Assembly: GCF_014904065.1 (NCBI RefSeq)
Contig: NZ_JACXJG010000014.1
Span: forward strand, 27,464 to 36,078
Direction: 5' to 3'
Source of the DNA: Gulosibacter sediminis
Lineage (GTDB): Bacteria > Actinomycetota > Actinomycetes > Actinomycetales > Microbacteriaceae
Length of the DNA: 8,615 nt
Shown here: positions 1 through 6,963 of the stretch, piece by piece
Numbering within the stretch: the first letter of the stretch is position 1
Layout: each line of letters starts with the position of its first letter
Position numbers and translations under genes: made by a program
Notes under the pieces: model-generated
What the model saw: only the letters and a program-made list of their open reading frames with translations
Database searches by the model: none
Told to the model about the DNA's origin: nothing

Positions 1-582
1 ATGCTCGTTCGGGGTGACCACCTCGACGTCGCGGCACAGCGACGCCGGCAGCTCGCGGGCGGGGGCCGGGTCGAGCACGACGGTCAGGCCAAGCTCGGTG
101 GCCTCGGCCGCGACGGCAACCACCGTCTCGAGCGGTACCTCGAGCTGCAGCAGCACGACGGCGCCCTCGCTGGCCACCGCCCGCAGGCTCGCTACGGCCC
201 GCTCGAGGGTGAGGGCGGCGTTCGCCCCGGGAATCACGAAGATCGAGTTGTCGCCGCTCGCCGCGTCGACGCGAATGTGCGCAACGCCGGTCGTGGCGTC
301 GACCTCGTGCAGCTCGCCAAGATCGACGCCAGCCTCGCGCAGCGCGTGCATCGCGACGACGGCAAAGGTGTCGCCGCCGACGCAGCCGACGAACTTCGTC
401 GACGCCCCCGCCCGCGCGGCCGCGACGGCCTGGTTCGCCCCCTTGCCGCCGAGCCCCATGGCGAAGCGGTCGCCGGTGCGGGTCTCACCCGCGCTCGGCA
501 CCGGCGTGCCCGTCGCGGTGAGGTCGACGTTGACGCTGCCGACGACGATGACTTCGGTTCGCGGCGCTGCAGAGTTCGACAT
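1..582 (-). CDS. Ribokinase-like PfkB-family sugar kinase, 5' part (runs off left edge)
   Basis: The first 194 residues of a protein of about 300 are present. By family this is a cytoplasmic kinase that phosphorylates ribose or a related sugar or nucleoside with ATP. Visible motifs are the N-terminal substrate strand GSVNVD (residues 15-20) and the PfkB signature GGKGANQAVAAARAG (45-59). Also present are the lid region around VGGDTF (68-73) and the strand LDPAPAR (170-176), and the visible part ends in PNEH (191-194). The C-terminal DTxGAGD motif with the catalytic Asp lies outside the window. The ATG at 582 was chosen because AGAGG stands about 10 nt upstream and no longer N-terminus is expected. 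The gene is divergent from the flavin oxidoreductase. The family is secure. Ribose as substrate, and therefore the name rbsK, is only likely. Confidence 0.9.
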   Translation of the reverse strand, partial: MSNSAAPRTEVIVVGSVNVDLTATGTPVPSAGETRTGDRFAMGLGGKGANQAVAAARAGASTKFVGCVGGDTFAVVAMHALREAGVDLGELHEVDATTGVAHIRVDAASGDNSIFVIPGANAALTLERAVASLRAVASEGAVVLLQLEVPLETVVAVAAEATELGLTVVLDPAPARELPASLCRDVEVVTPNEH

Positions 583-736
583 ACGCACGTGGCCTCTCGT
601 GTTCGCTTGATGCTGCCGTGCCAACATACGACGAGCATCCGACACGGAGCCTCGACGCCCAGAGGGGCGCGGCACCGCGCGGAATTTCATCGCGCAAACT
701 CCGTTGCCCTCTGGGAAGCCCGGTGAAAGGAACCTC
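583..736. promoter_or_regulatory. Divergent intergenic region between sugar kinase and flavin oxidoreductase
   Basis: This 154-bp gap must hold the promoters of both flanking genes. On the minus strand TATGTT, the reverse complement of AACATA at about 623-628, is a plausible -10 for the kinase, but no matching -35 is visible. On the plus strand I see no convincing -35/-10 pair. A GC-rich inverted repeat, GCGCGG-CA-CCGCGC, lies at 667-680 and could be an operator or a chance palindrome. I do not see a clear LacI/RbsR-type operator. Confidence 0.35.
725..731 (+). promoter_or_regulatory. RBS that fixes the flavin oxidoreductase start
   Basis: GAAAGGA ends 5 nt before the ATG at 737. An in-frame ATG at 704 would add 11 residues (MPSGKPGERNL) that have no family counterpart and would place this purine-rich site inside the coding region. 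The start at 737 is therefore preferred. Confidence 0.75.
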
Positions 737-1702
737 ATGCAGATCTCGTTGCTCGATCGCACTCGAACGCGCGTCGGCGACACGGATGCGCAGACTGTCG
801 CGGCAACGGTCGACCGCGCTGTGCGCGCCGACGAGCTCGGGTTTGACGGCTTCTGGGTCGCCGAACACCACAGCGTGCCCGGCATCGCGAGCGCGACACC
901 GGGCCTGCTGCTCGCCTCGATCGGCGCGCACACACGGTGCATCCGCCTCGGCACCGGCGGCATCATGGTGCCGAACCACCGCCCGCTCGTCATTGCCGAG
1001 CAGGCGGCGCTGCTTGAGGCACTGCATCCGGGTCGCGTGGACCTTGGGCTCGGCGGTTCGCTCGGCTTCATCCCCGCGGTGCGCGAGGCACTCGGCCGGA
1101 TGCGCGTGACCGACGAGGAGTACCGCAACGAGATTGCCCAGGTGCGCGCGCTCGTCCGCGGCGGGGGACCGGTGCGCACGATGCCACGGGTCGCGGCGCC
1201 GCCGATCTATCTGCTCGCGATTCGGGGTGGCCTCACGCTCGCGGCCGAACTCGGGTTGCCGGTGATCGTCGGCGGCTCGCTACTCGACAATGCCGAGGCG
1301 CTCGAGGCCTACCGCAGCAACTACGTGCCGAGCGAGGACGCCCCCGAGCCTCGCCTCATTGCCAACGTCGATGTCATGATCGCGTCGACGCGCGAGCGCG
1401 CCCGTGAACTGCTCCTCCCCGAGGCGTGGGCGCTCGCCGACTCGCGCAATGTCGGCGAGTTTCGCGCACTGCAGCCGGTCGAGGAGGTGCACCGCCTGCG
1501 TGCCGCCGCCGGTGCGAAGCTGCAGCAGGAACTCGCGCGACAGGTACGCCGCGGCATCGCGGGCACGGCCGACGACGTCGCCGAACGGCTCGAGCAACTC
1601 GTCGCCCGCACCGGCGCCGAGGGGCTGCTCGTGAGTTCGAGTACCTTCGACCGCGAGGCCATTGCTGCTACCGATGAGGCGCTCGCGGCGCTGCTCACCT
1701 AA
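737..1702 (+). CDS. MsnO8-type LLM-class flavin-dependent oxidoreductase
   Basis: A 321-aa luciferase-like monooxygenase of normal length for the family. These are cytoplasmic TIM-barrel enzymes that use reduced FMN (or F420 in some relatives) to oxidise small organic substrates. The start MQISLLDRTRTRVGDT (1-16) is typical of the MsnO8 subgroup. Other visible landmarks are FWVAEHHSVPGIASATP (39-55), the flavin-contacting segment LGTGGIMVPNHRPLVIAEQ (71-89), and LEALHPGRVDLGLGGSLGF (93-111). The last is characteristic of bacterial luciferase-like oxidoreductases. The C-terminal helices end in TDEALAALLT. The gene stands alone, divergent from the sugar kinase and convergent with the small acidic gene. 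A flavin reductase lies 5 kb away, but nothing links the two. The substrate is not predictable. Confidence 0.92.
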   Translation: MQISLLDRTRTRVGDTDAQTVAATVDRAVRADELGFDGFWVAEHHSVPGIASATPGLLLASIGAHTRCIRLGTGGIMVPNHRPLVIAEQAALLEALHPGRVDLGLGGSLGFIPAVREALGRMRVTDEEYRNEIAQVRALVRGGGPVRTMPRVAAPPIYLLAIRGGLTLAAELGLPVIVGGSLLDNAEALEAYRSNYVPSEDAPEPRLIANVDVMIASTRERARELLLPEAWALADSRNVGEFRALQPVEEVHRLRAAAGAKLQQELARQVRRGIAGTADDVAERLEQLVARTGAEGLLVSSSTFDREAIAATDEALAALLT

Positions 1703-1720
1703 CGCTCATTCGCAGCGGGC

Positions 1721-1873
1721 TCAGTCGCCGTCGTGGCCCTTCTCGACGGCGCCGCCCTCGTCGGCCCAGTCGGAACCGGGCTCAATGTTTTCGGCGGGGT
1801 CGCTGACGACATCGGGCACGTGCGGTGGCGCGTCGACGTTCGGCAGTGGCTCGGAGATGGGGTCGATAGACAT
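1721..1873 (-). CDS. Small acidic hypothetical protein (50 aa)
   Basis: An ATG-started frame of 50 codons ends in TGA. It encodes MSIDPISEPLPNVDAPPHVP, followed by DVVSDPAENIEPGSDWADEG and GAVEKGHDGD. It is strongly acidic and rich in Pro, Asp and Glu, with no Cys, no membrane segment and no signal peptide, so it is probably a disordered cytoplasmic protein. Support for it being real: an AAGGTG site sits about 5 nt before the ATG, and the frame exactly fills the space between two well-defined genes. The DPxENxEPGSDWADEGG pattern also resembles small uncharacterised proteins I recall from Microbacteriaceae (memory, not a search). It converges on the flavin oxidoreductase with an 18-nt gap and is divergent from the MFS gene. 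No function can be proposed. A longer overlapping minus-strand frame at 1699-1881 is Ser/Thr/Arg-rich and looks like noise. Confidence 0.65.
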   Translation of the reverse strand: MSIDPISEPLPNVDAPPHVPDVVSDPAENIEPGSDWADEGGAVEKGHDGD

Positions 1874-1993
1874 GGTTGCACCTTGCTCTCGTTGGGAACT
1901 TGGGTGCCAAGCTACGCCCGATCGGTCGACGTTCCCTCAATGTTCCTGGGTCCACCCCGTGTGCCGAAACACCCGGAAGATACGATCGCGGGC
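1874..1993. promoter_or_regulatory. Divergent promoter region between small acidic gene and MFS transporter
   Basis: This 120-bp gap serves both genes. On the plus strand TACGAT at 1981-1986 fits a -10 hexamer and lies just 7 nt before the MFS ATG, with no recognisable -35. On the minus strand TAGCTT is a possible -10 for the small gene, also with a poor -35. The minus strand additionally carries two GGAAC pentamers that could be extracytoplasmic-function sigma -35 elements, but I found no convincing matching -10. Confidence 0.4.
1981..1986 (+). promoter_or_regulatory. Candidate -10 element for a leaderless MFS transcript
   Basis: TACGAT matches TANNNT. Transcription starting 7-8 nt downstream would begin at or beside the A of the ATG at 1994. 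The bases between (TCGCGGGC) contain no usable Shine-Dalgarno at normal spacing; the nearest purine run, GGAAGA, is about 13 nt away. Leaderless mRNAs are common in Actinobacteria. Confidence 0.4.
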
Positions 1994-3196
1994 ATGACGC
2001 CGAATCCCGCCATCCCGCTCCCCGAGGATGCGCGGGCTCGCCGCGCGGTCGGCGCCCTGTTCCTCACGAACGGCGCGATTTTCGCGAACATCGTGCCGCG
2101 CTTCCCCGAGATTAAGGCGCAGCTCGGCCTCGACAACGCCGTCTACGGGCTCGCGGTCATCGCGTATCCCCTCGGCGCAATTCTTGCGGGGCTCGCGGCC
2201 GGGGCGCTGATCCGCCGCTTCGGCTCGGGCAAGGTCGCGGTTGCCGGAACCATCACCACCGGCGTTGGCGTCCTCGCCGCCGGCGCGTCGCCGACGCTCG
2301 CGCTGTTCGTCGCGGCACTCGCCTTCGGCGGGGCGATGGATGCGGTCACCGACGTCGCGCAGAACACGCACGGCCTGCGGGTGCAGCGCCGCTACGGCAA
2401 GTCGATCATCAACAGCTTCCATGCGATCTGGTCGATCGGTTCGGTGATCGGCGGCGCGATGTCGGCCGCCGCGATCGCGCTGCGGGTGCCGCTCGCGCTG
2501 CACCTCGGCATCTCGGTGGTGCTGTTCGCCGCCGTCGCGCTCGTGGCCTACCGCTCTCTCTTGCCGGGGCGCGATACCGAGGTCGAGCTCGATACGCAGG
2601 GCGTCGAGGTGGTTCGCCCGGCGGCAGCCCGCCCGGGCCCGCGCGTTTACGTCACGCTGTTCATGCTCGTGCTCATCGCCATCGCCGGCGCGACGGTCGA
2701 GGACGCGGGCTCATCCTGGGCCGCCCTCTATCTCTCCGACTCGCTCGGCGCGCCCGAGTCGCTCGCCGCGCTCGGCTTCATCGCGCTGGTCGGCGCGCAG
2801 TTCGTCGGGCGCATCCTCGGCGACCCGCTCACCGACCGCTTCGGTCAGCGCGCCGTCGCCTTCGCCGGTGGGGCGTTCACCTTCGCCGGCATGGGCCTCG
2901 CGCTCTGGTTCCCGACCGTGCCAGGCACGATCGCGGGCTTCGCGGCCGCCGGCTTCGGCGTGGCGACGCTCATCCCGGCCGCGATGCACCGGGCGGATGA
3001 GCTGCCCGGCTTTCGCCCCGGCACCGGCCTCACGCTCGTGTCGTGGCTCCTACGCCTCGGCTTCCTGCTCTCGCCGCCGCTCGTCGGGTTCGTCGCCGAT
3101 CACGCCTCGCTTCGGCTCGCCCTGCTCGTCGTGCCGCTCGCGGGGCTCGTCGTCATGGCGACGGCGTGGGCGCTCGACGGCCGCAAGCGCGAGTAG
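1994..3196 (+). CDS. MFS transporter (YbjJ/FucP-like)
   Basis: A 400-aa, 12-helix-type major facilitator of the inner membrane. Residues 1-16 are cytoplasmic. The first helix runs through GALFLTNGAIFANIVPRF and is followed by the conserved PEIKAQLGLDNAVYGLAVIAYPLGAILAGLAAG (38-70). A motif-A-like loop GALIRRFGSGK spans 70-80. The stretch MDAVTDVAQNTHGLRVQRRYGKSIINSFHAIWSIGSVIGG (115-154) is characteristic of the YbjJ-like branch. A hydrophilic central loop (191-216) separates the two six-helix halves, and the second half has a motif-A echo at GRILGDPLTDRFGQR (272-286). The ATG at 1994 was chosen because upstream codons in frame (from 1733) overlap the small gene antisense and do not resemble MFS sequence. 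The substrate is unknown; sugars or export of small molecules are both possible. Its stop is 4 nt from that of the convergent epimerase. Confidence 0.9.
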   Translation: MTPNPAIPLPEDARARRAVGALFLTNGAIFANIVPRFPEIKAQLGLDNAVYGLAVIAYPLGAILAGLAAGALIRRFGSGKVAVAGTITTGVGVLAAGASPTLALFVAALAFGGAMDAVTDVAQNTHGLRVQRRYGKSIINSFHAIWSIGSVIGGAMSAAAIALRVPLALHLGISVVLFAAVALVAYRSLLPGRDTEVELDTQGVEVVRPAAARPGPRVYVTLFMLVLIAIAGATVEDAGSSWAALYLSDSLGAPESLAALGFIALVGAQFVGRILGDPLTDRFGQRAVAFAGGAFTFAGMGLALWFPTVPGTIAGFAAAGFGVATLIPAAMHRADELPGFRPGTGLTLVSWLLRLGFLLSPPLVGFVADHASLRLALLVVPLAGLVVMATAWALDGRKRE

Positions 3197-3200
3197 CGGC

Positions 3201-4103
3201 CTAGCCGCGCGCGGGCACTGCCGCGGCTACCGCTTCCGCTACCGTCGGATGCTCGAACTCGAACCCGCTCTCGACGAGCCGGGTTGGCTGCACGGCCGCG
3301 TCGGCAAGCAGCAGCGAGTCCGCGGCCCGGCGCCCGAGTGCCGTCCGCAGGCCCCACTTCGGCACCGGCAGCACGTAGGGGCGCCGCAGCCGTTGCGCGA
3401 GGGCGCGCCCGAGGTCGTTCGAAGTCGCCAGGGTCGGGCCGGTGAGATTCACGGGGCCGGTGAGCCCCTTGTCGATGATGTGGCGAATAGCCCGCACCTC
3501 GTCCTCGAGCGAAATCCACGGCATGACCTGGTTTCCGCTGCCGAGCGGTCCGCTCACCCCGAGCTTCGTCAGCGTGAGCAGCGGCTTGAGCACTCCGTCA
3601 GCGTGCACGAGCGGCGCCGTACGGAGCAGCGCCACCCGCGCATCCGGCCCCGCAAGCAGGGCCGCCGCCTCCCACTGCGCGCAGAGCCGAGCGAGGTACG
3701 TGTCACCGGGCGCGCCCCGTTCGTCGAGGGTGGCACCCGGCTGGTCGCCGTAGAAGCCGACGGCCGAGGAAGAAATGAACGCCGGAGCCTCCTTGCCGAG
3801 GGCGCGCAGCGCGTCGGCAAGCACGCGGGTCGGGCGCAGCCGCGAGCGCCGCAGTTCGGTCGCGTACCCGGGTGTCCACGGCAGGCGGCCAATGCTCGCG
3901 CCGCAGAAGTTCATGACGGCCTTGCTGCCGACAAGGATGCTCGGGTCGAGCGGCTCGAAGTTCGCGAGCCACTGCACCTCGTCGGGCGACTCGGCGGGCC
4001 GGCGCACGAGCCGAATGACGGTCGCGCCGTCATGCTGCAGCGACTCGGTGAGCGTCCGCCCGATCAGGCCGGATGCACCCGCGATTACGTATCGATCCGT
4101 CAT
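3201..4103 (-). CDS. TIGR01777-family NAD(P)-dependent epimerase/SDR (YfcH-like)
   Basis: A 300-aa cytoplasmic extended short-chain dehydrogenase of usual length. The Rossmann motif GASGLIG is at residues 9-15. FISSSAVGFYGD (109-120) carries the catalytic-type SSSAVGFYG segment with Tyr118. The family feature PWISLEDEVRAI (195-206) is followed by the C-terminal DUF1731-like block RRPYVLPVPKWGLRTALG (240-257) and VESGFEFEHPTVAEAV (277-292). The ATG at 4103 was chosen because AAGGA (forward strand 4110-4114) lies 6 nt upstream. It also overlaps the TGA of the transporter gene as ATGA, which indicates translational coupling. An alternative upstream start at 4136 would add 11 residues before the usual family N-terminus. 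Family members are often annotated as nucleoside-diphosphate-sugar epimerases, but their true substrate is mostly unknown. Confidence 0.92.
   Translation of the reverse strand: MTDRYVIAGASGLIGRTLTESLQHDGATVIRLVRRPAESPDEVQWLANFEPLDPSILVGSKAVMNFCGASIGRLPWTPGYATELRRSRLRPTRVLADALRALGKEAPAFISSSAVGFYGDQPGATLDERGAPGDTYLARLCAQWEAAALLAGPDARVALLRTAPLVHADGVLKPLLTLTKLGVSGPLGSGNQVMPWISLEDEVRAIRHIIDKGLTGPVNLTGPTLATSNDLGRALAQRLRRPYVLPVPKWGLRTALGRRAADSLLLADAAVQPTRLVESGFEFEHPTVAEAVAAAVPARG
4100..4103 (-). other. ATGA stop/start overlap coupling transporter and epimerase
   Basis: Read on the minus strand, ATGA contains both the epimerase ATG (4103-4101) and the TGA stop of the transporter (4102-4100). The epimerase RBS (AAGGA) lies inside the end of the transporter gene. 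This arrangement normally gives termination-reinitiation coupling. Confidence 0.9.
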
Positions 4104-6286
4104 TGAATATCCTTGCGAGCGAGTTTCGACGGCCACCAGACGGCACGTCCGACGTCAGTGAAGAGCGCAGGCACGAGCACAGCGCGTACTAAGAAGGTAT
4201 CCAGCAGAACGCCAAACGCCACGATGAACGCGATTTGGGCGAGGAAGAGGATGGGGATGACGGCGAGCGCCGCGAACGTTGCGGCGAGCACGAGGCCCGC
4301 CGAGGTGATGACACCGCCCGTGGCGGCAAGCCCCCGCAGGATGCCCGCACGGGTACCGAACCGGAGCGTCTCCTCGCGCACTCTCGTCATGAGGAAGATG
4401 TTGTAGTCGATGCCGAGCGCGACGAGGAACACGAAGCCATAGAGCGGCACGGCCGCGTCGGCGCCAGGGAAGTGGAACACCTCGTTGAACACGAGCGCCG
4501 CGACACCGAGCGCGGCGAAGAACGACAGCACGGTCGTGAGCACGAGCAGGACTGGCGCGAGCACTGACCGCAGCAGCAGCATGAGGATGAGCAGGATCAC
4601 CAAGAGCACTGCGGGAATGATGAGGTTGCGGTCGTGAATCGACGCCGCGTTCGTGTCGATGGCCGTCGCGGTGACGCCGCCGACGAGCGCGTCAAGGCCG
4701 GCGTCGGCGTAGGCGGCCCGAATTTCGGTCACGGTTGCCTCGGCGGCGGCTGAGTCGGCCGCGTCCGTGAGCGTGCCCTGCAGCAACACTTGGCCGTCGA
4801 CGACGGTCGGCTCGGGCGTCGGTGTGCCGGGCGGACCCGCCGCCGAGATACCGTCGGCCGTGACCAGCGCGGAGCCGGATACGCTGTCGCCGCTCGCGAC
4901 GCTGACGCTCGCGATGCCGTCGTGAGCGAGCAGCACGTCGGCCGCCTGCTGCAGCGAGTCGGCCTCGACGATGACGTTCACCGGGCTCCCCGAGCCGCCC
5001 GGGAAGTGCTCGCCGAGCGCCGCTTGGCCGTCGCGCGCATCCGAGCTCGCAAGCACGAGGTCGGACTGGGGCACGCCGTGCGCCTGCAGCTGGGTCACGC
5101 CGAGCGCGCCGGCGAGCAGCACGAGCGAGGAGACAACCCAAACCGCCCGCGGGCGGCGCTGGATGCGGCGGCCGAGGCCAGCCCAGCCGCCAGTCACGGC
5201 CTCGACCGCCGCGGCGTCGGCACCGGTGGCGTGCTCCGGCTCGTACTTCGGGCGGCGCGGCCAGAACGCTGCTCGCCCGAACGCATAGAGCAAGGCTGGC
5301 AACAGCGTAAGCGCGGCGAGTATCGCGAAGGCGATGCCGATCGCCGCTACGGGGCCGAGGGCGCTGTTCGACTTGAGGTCGCTGAGCAACAGGCACAGCA
5401 GGCCCGCGATGACGGTGCCTCCCGAGGCCAGGATCGGCTCGAAGGCACCGCGGAGCGAGTTCTTGGTGGCCCGCCATTTGTCGTTCGTGTGGCGCAGTTC
5501 TTCGCGGAAACGCGAGACATAGAGCAGGGAGTAGTCGGTCGCGGCGCCGATGACGAGAATGAACAGGATGCCCTGGGTCTGGCCGCTCAACATCAGCACG
5601 CCTGCCTTCGCGAGCCACCAGACGGTGAGCAGGGCGACCGTGAGCGCAAACACGCTCGTCGCAAGCACCGCGATCGGCAGCAGGAGCGAGCGGTAGACGA
5701 CGATGAGGATGACGAAGACAGCGAGGAGCGCCACGAGCAGCAGCACGCCGTCGATGCCCGAGAACGCCGCGCTGAGGTCGGCTGTGAACCCGGCCGGGCC
5801 GGTGACGTAGGCCGTGACTCCCGCGGGCGCGGCGGCCTCGAGCCGCTCGGAGAGTTCGGCCACGACGTCACCGACCTCGGCGTCGGCCGAGATCGGTACG
5901 AATGCCTGCGCCGCGAGGCCGTCGTCGGAGGGCATCAGCGGCGAAATGTCGTCGGGCACCGCGTCGAGCTGCGACAAGTCGGCCACCGCGGCCTGAAGAG
6001 TGTCGAGCTGCTGCGCATCCAACTCGGTGGACGACGTGAACACGACCACCGCCGGCAGCACGTCGTCGTCGGTGAAGCCGCTCGCAAGTTCCTGCACCCG
6101 CGTTGCGTCCGCTGAGTCGGGTAGGTAGGCGGTTTGATCGTTCGACGAGACCTCGCTCACTTTGCCGAAGTACGGGCCTCCGATGCTCGCCCCGAGTAAC
6201 CAGAGCAGGATGATCGAGGCGGGAAGGATCACCCTCAGCCAGCGCGGGATGGCGGCGGTCGTCGCAGACGAATTCGCGTGGCTCAT
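4100..6286 (-). CDS. MMPL/RND-family membrane transporter
   Basis: A 728-aa inner-membrane protein with the duplicated MMPL architecture. TM1 is at about residues 15-37, followed by an extracytoplasmic domain (about 38-178) containing VTGPAGFTAD (161-170). TM2-6 fall between about 179 and 337, TM7 at about 381-398, a second extracytoplasmic domain at about 400-553, and TM8-12 at about 554-712. Proton-relay Asp-Tyr pairs known from MmpL3 are present in both halves: GAATDYSLLY with D251-Y252 and VALGIDYNIF with D627-Y628. By family it uses proton-motive force to export lipids or other hydrophobic or toxic compounds; the cargo is unknown. The second loop carries a Pro/Thr-rich insert, PPGTPTPEPT (485-494). 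ATG 6286 was chosen because AGGAG lies 4 nt upstream; an upstream in-frame extension of 30 residues crosses the promoter. It is co-transcribed with the downstream epimerase. Confidence 0.95.
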   Translation of the reverse strand: MSHANSSATTAAIPRWLRVILPASIILLWLLGASIGGPYFGKVSEVSSNDQTAYLPDSADATRVQELASGFTDDDVLPAVVVFTSSTELDAQQLDTLQAAVADLSQLDAVPDDISPLMPSDDGLAAQAFVPISADAEVGDVVAELSERLEAAAPAGVTAYVTGPAGFTADLSAAFSGIDGVLLLVALLAVFVILIVVYRSLLLPIAVLATSVFALTVALLTVWWLAKAGVLMLSGQTQGILFILVIGAATDYSLLYVSRFREELRHTNDKWRATKNSLRGAFEPILASGGTVIAGLLCLLLSDLKSNSALGPVAAIGIAFAILAALTLLPALLYAFGRAAFWPRRPKYEPEHATGADAAAVEAVTGGWAGLGRRIQRRPRAVWVVSSLVLLAGALGVTQLQAHGVPQSDLVLASSDARDGQAALGEHFPGGSGSPVNVIVEADSLQQAADVLLAHDGIASVSVASGDSVSGSALVTADGISAAGPPGTPTPEPTVVDGQVLLQGTLTDAADSAAAEATVTEIRAAYADAGLDALVGGVTATAIDTNAASIHDRNLIIPAVLLVILLILMLLLRSVLAPVLLVLTTVLSFFAALGVAALVFNEVFHFPGADAAVPLYGFVFLVALGIDYNIFLMTRVREETLRFGTRAGILRGLAATGGVITSAGLVLAATFAALAVIPILFLAQIAFIVAFGVLLDTFLVRAVLVPALFTDVGRAVWWPSKLARKDIQ

Positions 6287-6290
6287 GGGG

Positions 6291-6295
6291 CTCCT
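6291..6295 (-). promoter_or_regulatory. RBS that fixes the MMPL transporter start
   Basis: AGGAG on the minus strand lies 4 nt before the ATG at 6286. It excludes the longer in-frame start at 6376, which lies inside the terminator hairpin of the neighbouring reductase gene. Confidence 0.8.
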
Positions 6296-6308
6296 GTCGA
6301 CTCCGACC

Positions 6309-6338
6309 AGTATTCCCGTCGTGCGCCCACAAGTCCAA
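6309..6338 (-). promoter_or_regulatory. Sigma70-like promoter of the MMPL-epimerase operon
   Basis: On the minus strand TTGGAC (6338-6333) is separated by 18 nt from AATACT (6314-6309). Transcription would start near 6302, giving a leader of roughly 15 nt with the AGGAG site. It is the best promoter match in the window and lies between the reductase terminator and the transporter start, exactly where one is needed. Confidence 0.65.
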
Positions 6339-6351
6339 CCAGAATGCACCG

Positions 6352-6391
6352 AAAACGGCGACGGCCCGCGAGTCACCGCGGGCCGTCGCCG
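6352..6391 (-). terminator. Intrinsic terminator of the FMN reductase gene
   Basis: A perfect 15-bp inverted repeat (6356-6370 with 6377-6391) encloses the 6-nt loop AGTCAC. On the minus strand the hairpin is followed directly by TTTT (complement of AAAA at 6352-6355), so it terminates the leftward reductase transcript 15 nt after the stop codon. It insulates the MMPL promoter just beyond it. Confidence 0.88.
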
Positions 6392-6405
6392 CGTCGAGGA
6401 GGCGC

Positions 6406-6963
6406 CTAGGCGTTCGCCTTCTGCACGCGCTCAATGAGTGAGATGAACGCGCCGAGGTAGGCGGTCAGGAACTCCTTGGTGCCGCCGTTCGTGATCTCGC
6501 CGTGCTCGTCGATGAGGCCCGGCGTCATCTGGATCATGCCCTCGGGCTGGCCCATGACGATCGCGTTGAAATGACCCATGATTGCCCGGAGGTGCTGCTG
6601 CGCAGCGGCGGTCGAGATCGGGCCGCCCGAGGCACCGATGACGGCGACGGGGCGACCGCTGAACGACATGTTGCCGTAGGGGCGGGTCGACCAGTCGAAC
6701 GCGTTCTTCAGCACGCCGGGGATCGAGCGGCTGTACTCGGGCGTCGCGATGAGCACGCCGTCGACGTCGCCAATCGCCTGCTTGAAGTCGGTCGCGACCT
6801 GGGGGAACTCGGCCTCGAGGTCCTGTGAGTAGAACGGCAGGTTCTTGATCTCGATCTCGCGGAACTCGACGCCCTCCGGCGCGAGCTTCGCGATCGCCTC
6901 GACGAGCGCGCGGTTAATAGACGTGCTCGAGAGGCTGCCGACGATGTAACCGATGGTGGTCAC
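6406..6963 (-). CDS. NADPH-dependent FMN reductase / NAD(P)H quinone oxidoreductase family
   Basis: A 185-aa flavodoxin-fold protein, the usual length of cytoplasmic FMN_red (SsuE/ChrR/azoreductase-like) enzymes that reduce FMN, quinones, azo dyes or chromate with NAD(P)H. Visible motifs are the FMN phosphate loop GSLSSTSINRAL (residues 9-20) and the family signature TPEYSRSIPGVLKNAFDW (74-91). A second flavin-contacting loop is VIGASGGPISTAAAQQHLR (108-126). The start is GTG at 6963, where the family N-terminus (M/V-TTIGYIVGSLS) begins; AGGACC lies about 7-9 nt upstream. A longer in-frame start at 7140 would add 59 residues of Arg/Ser-rich sequence overlapping the TetR end, which I reject. 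It ends in a strong terminator. It follows the broken TetR gene on the same strand with a 127-nt gap, so that regulator may once have been connected with it. Confidence 0.92.
   Translation of the reverse strand: MTTIGYIVGSLSSTSINRALVEAIAKLAPEGVEFREIEIKNLPFYSQDLEAEFPQVATDFKQAIGDVDGVLIATPEYSRSIPGVLKNAFDWSTRPYGNMSFSGRPVAVIGASGGPISTAAAQQHLRAIMGHFNAIVMGQPEGMIQMTPGLIDEHGEITNGGTKEFLTAYLGAFISLIERVQKANA

Noticed and set aside
667..680. GC-rich inverted repeat upstream of the flavin oxidoreductase as an operator
   Set aside because: A 6-bp GC-only repeat with a 2-nt centre is expected by chance at this base composition, and no second copy is seen.
1..726. Plus-strand open frame over the sugar kinase region
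   Set aside because: The opposite strand carries a clear PfkB-family protein with the GGKGANQAVAAARAG signature; the plus-strand translation has no recognisable features.
704..736. 11-residue N-terminal extension of the flavin oxidoreductase
   Set aside because: The RBS at 725-731 and the family N-terminus both point to the ATG at 737.
2868..4106. Long plus-strand open frame (412 codons) spanning the MFS end and the epimerase
   Set aside because: It is out of frame with the MFS gene and antisense to the epimerase. Its composition is Arg/Pro/Ser-rich, and it crosses the convergent junction of two well-supported genes.
4790..6115. Long plus-strand open frame (441 codons) within the transporter region
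   Set aside because: It is antisense to the MMPL gene and encodes Arg/Asp/Gly-rich low-complexity sequence with no family character, an effect of high GC on the reverse frames.
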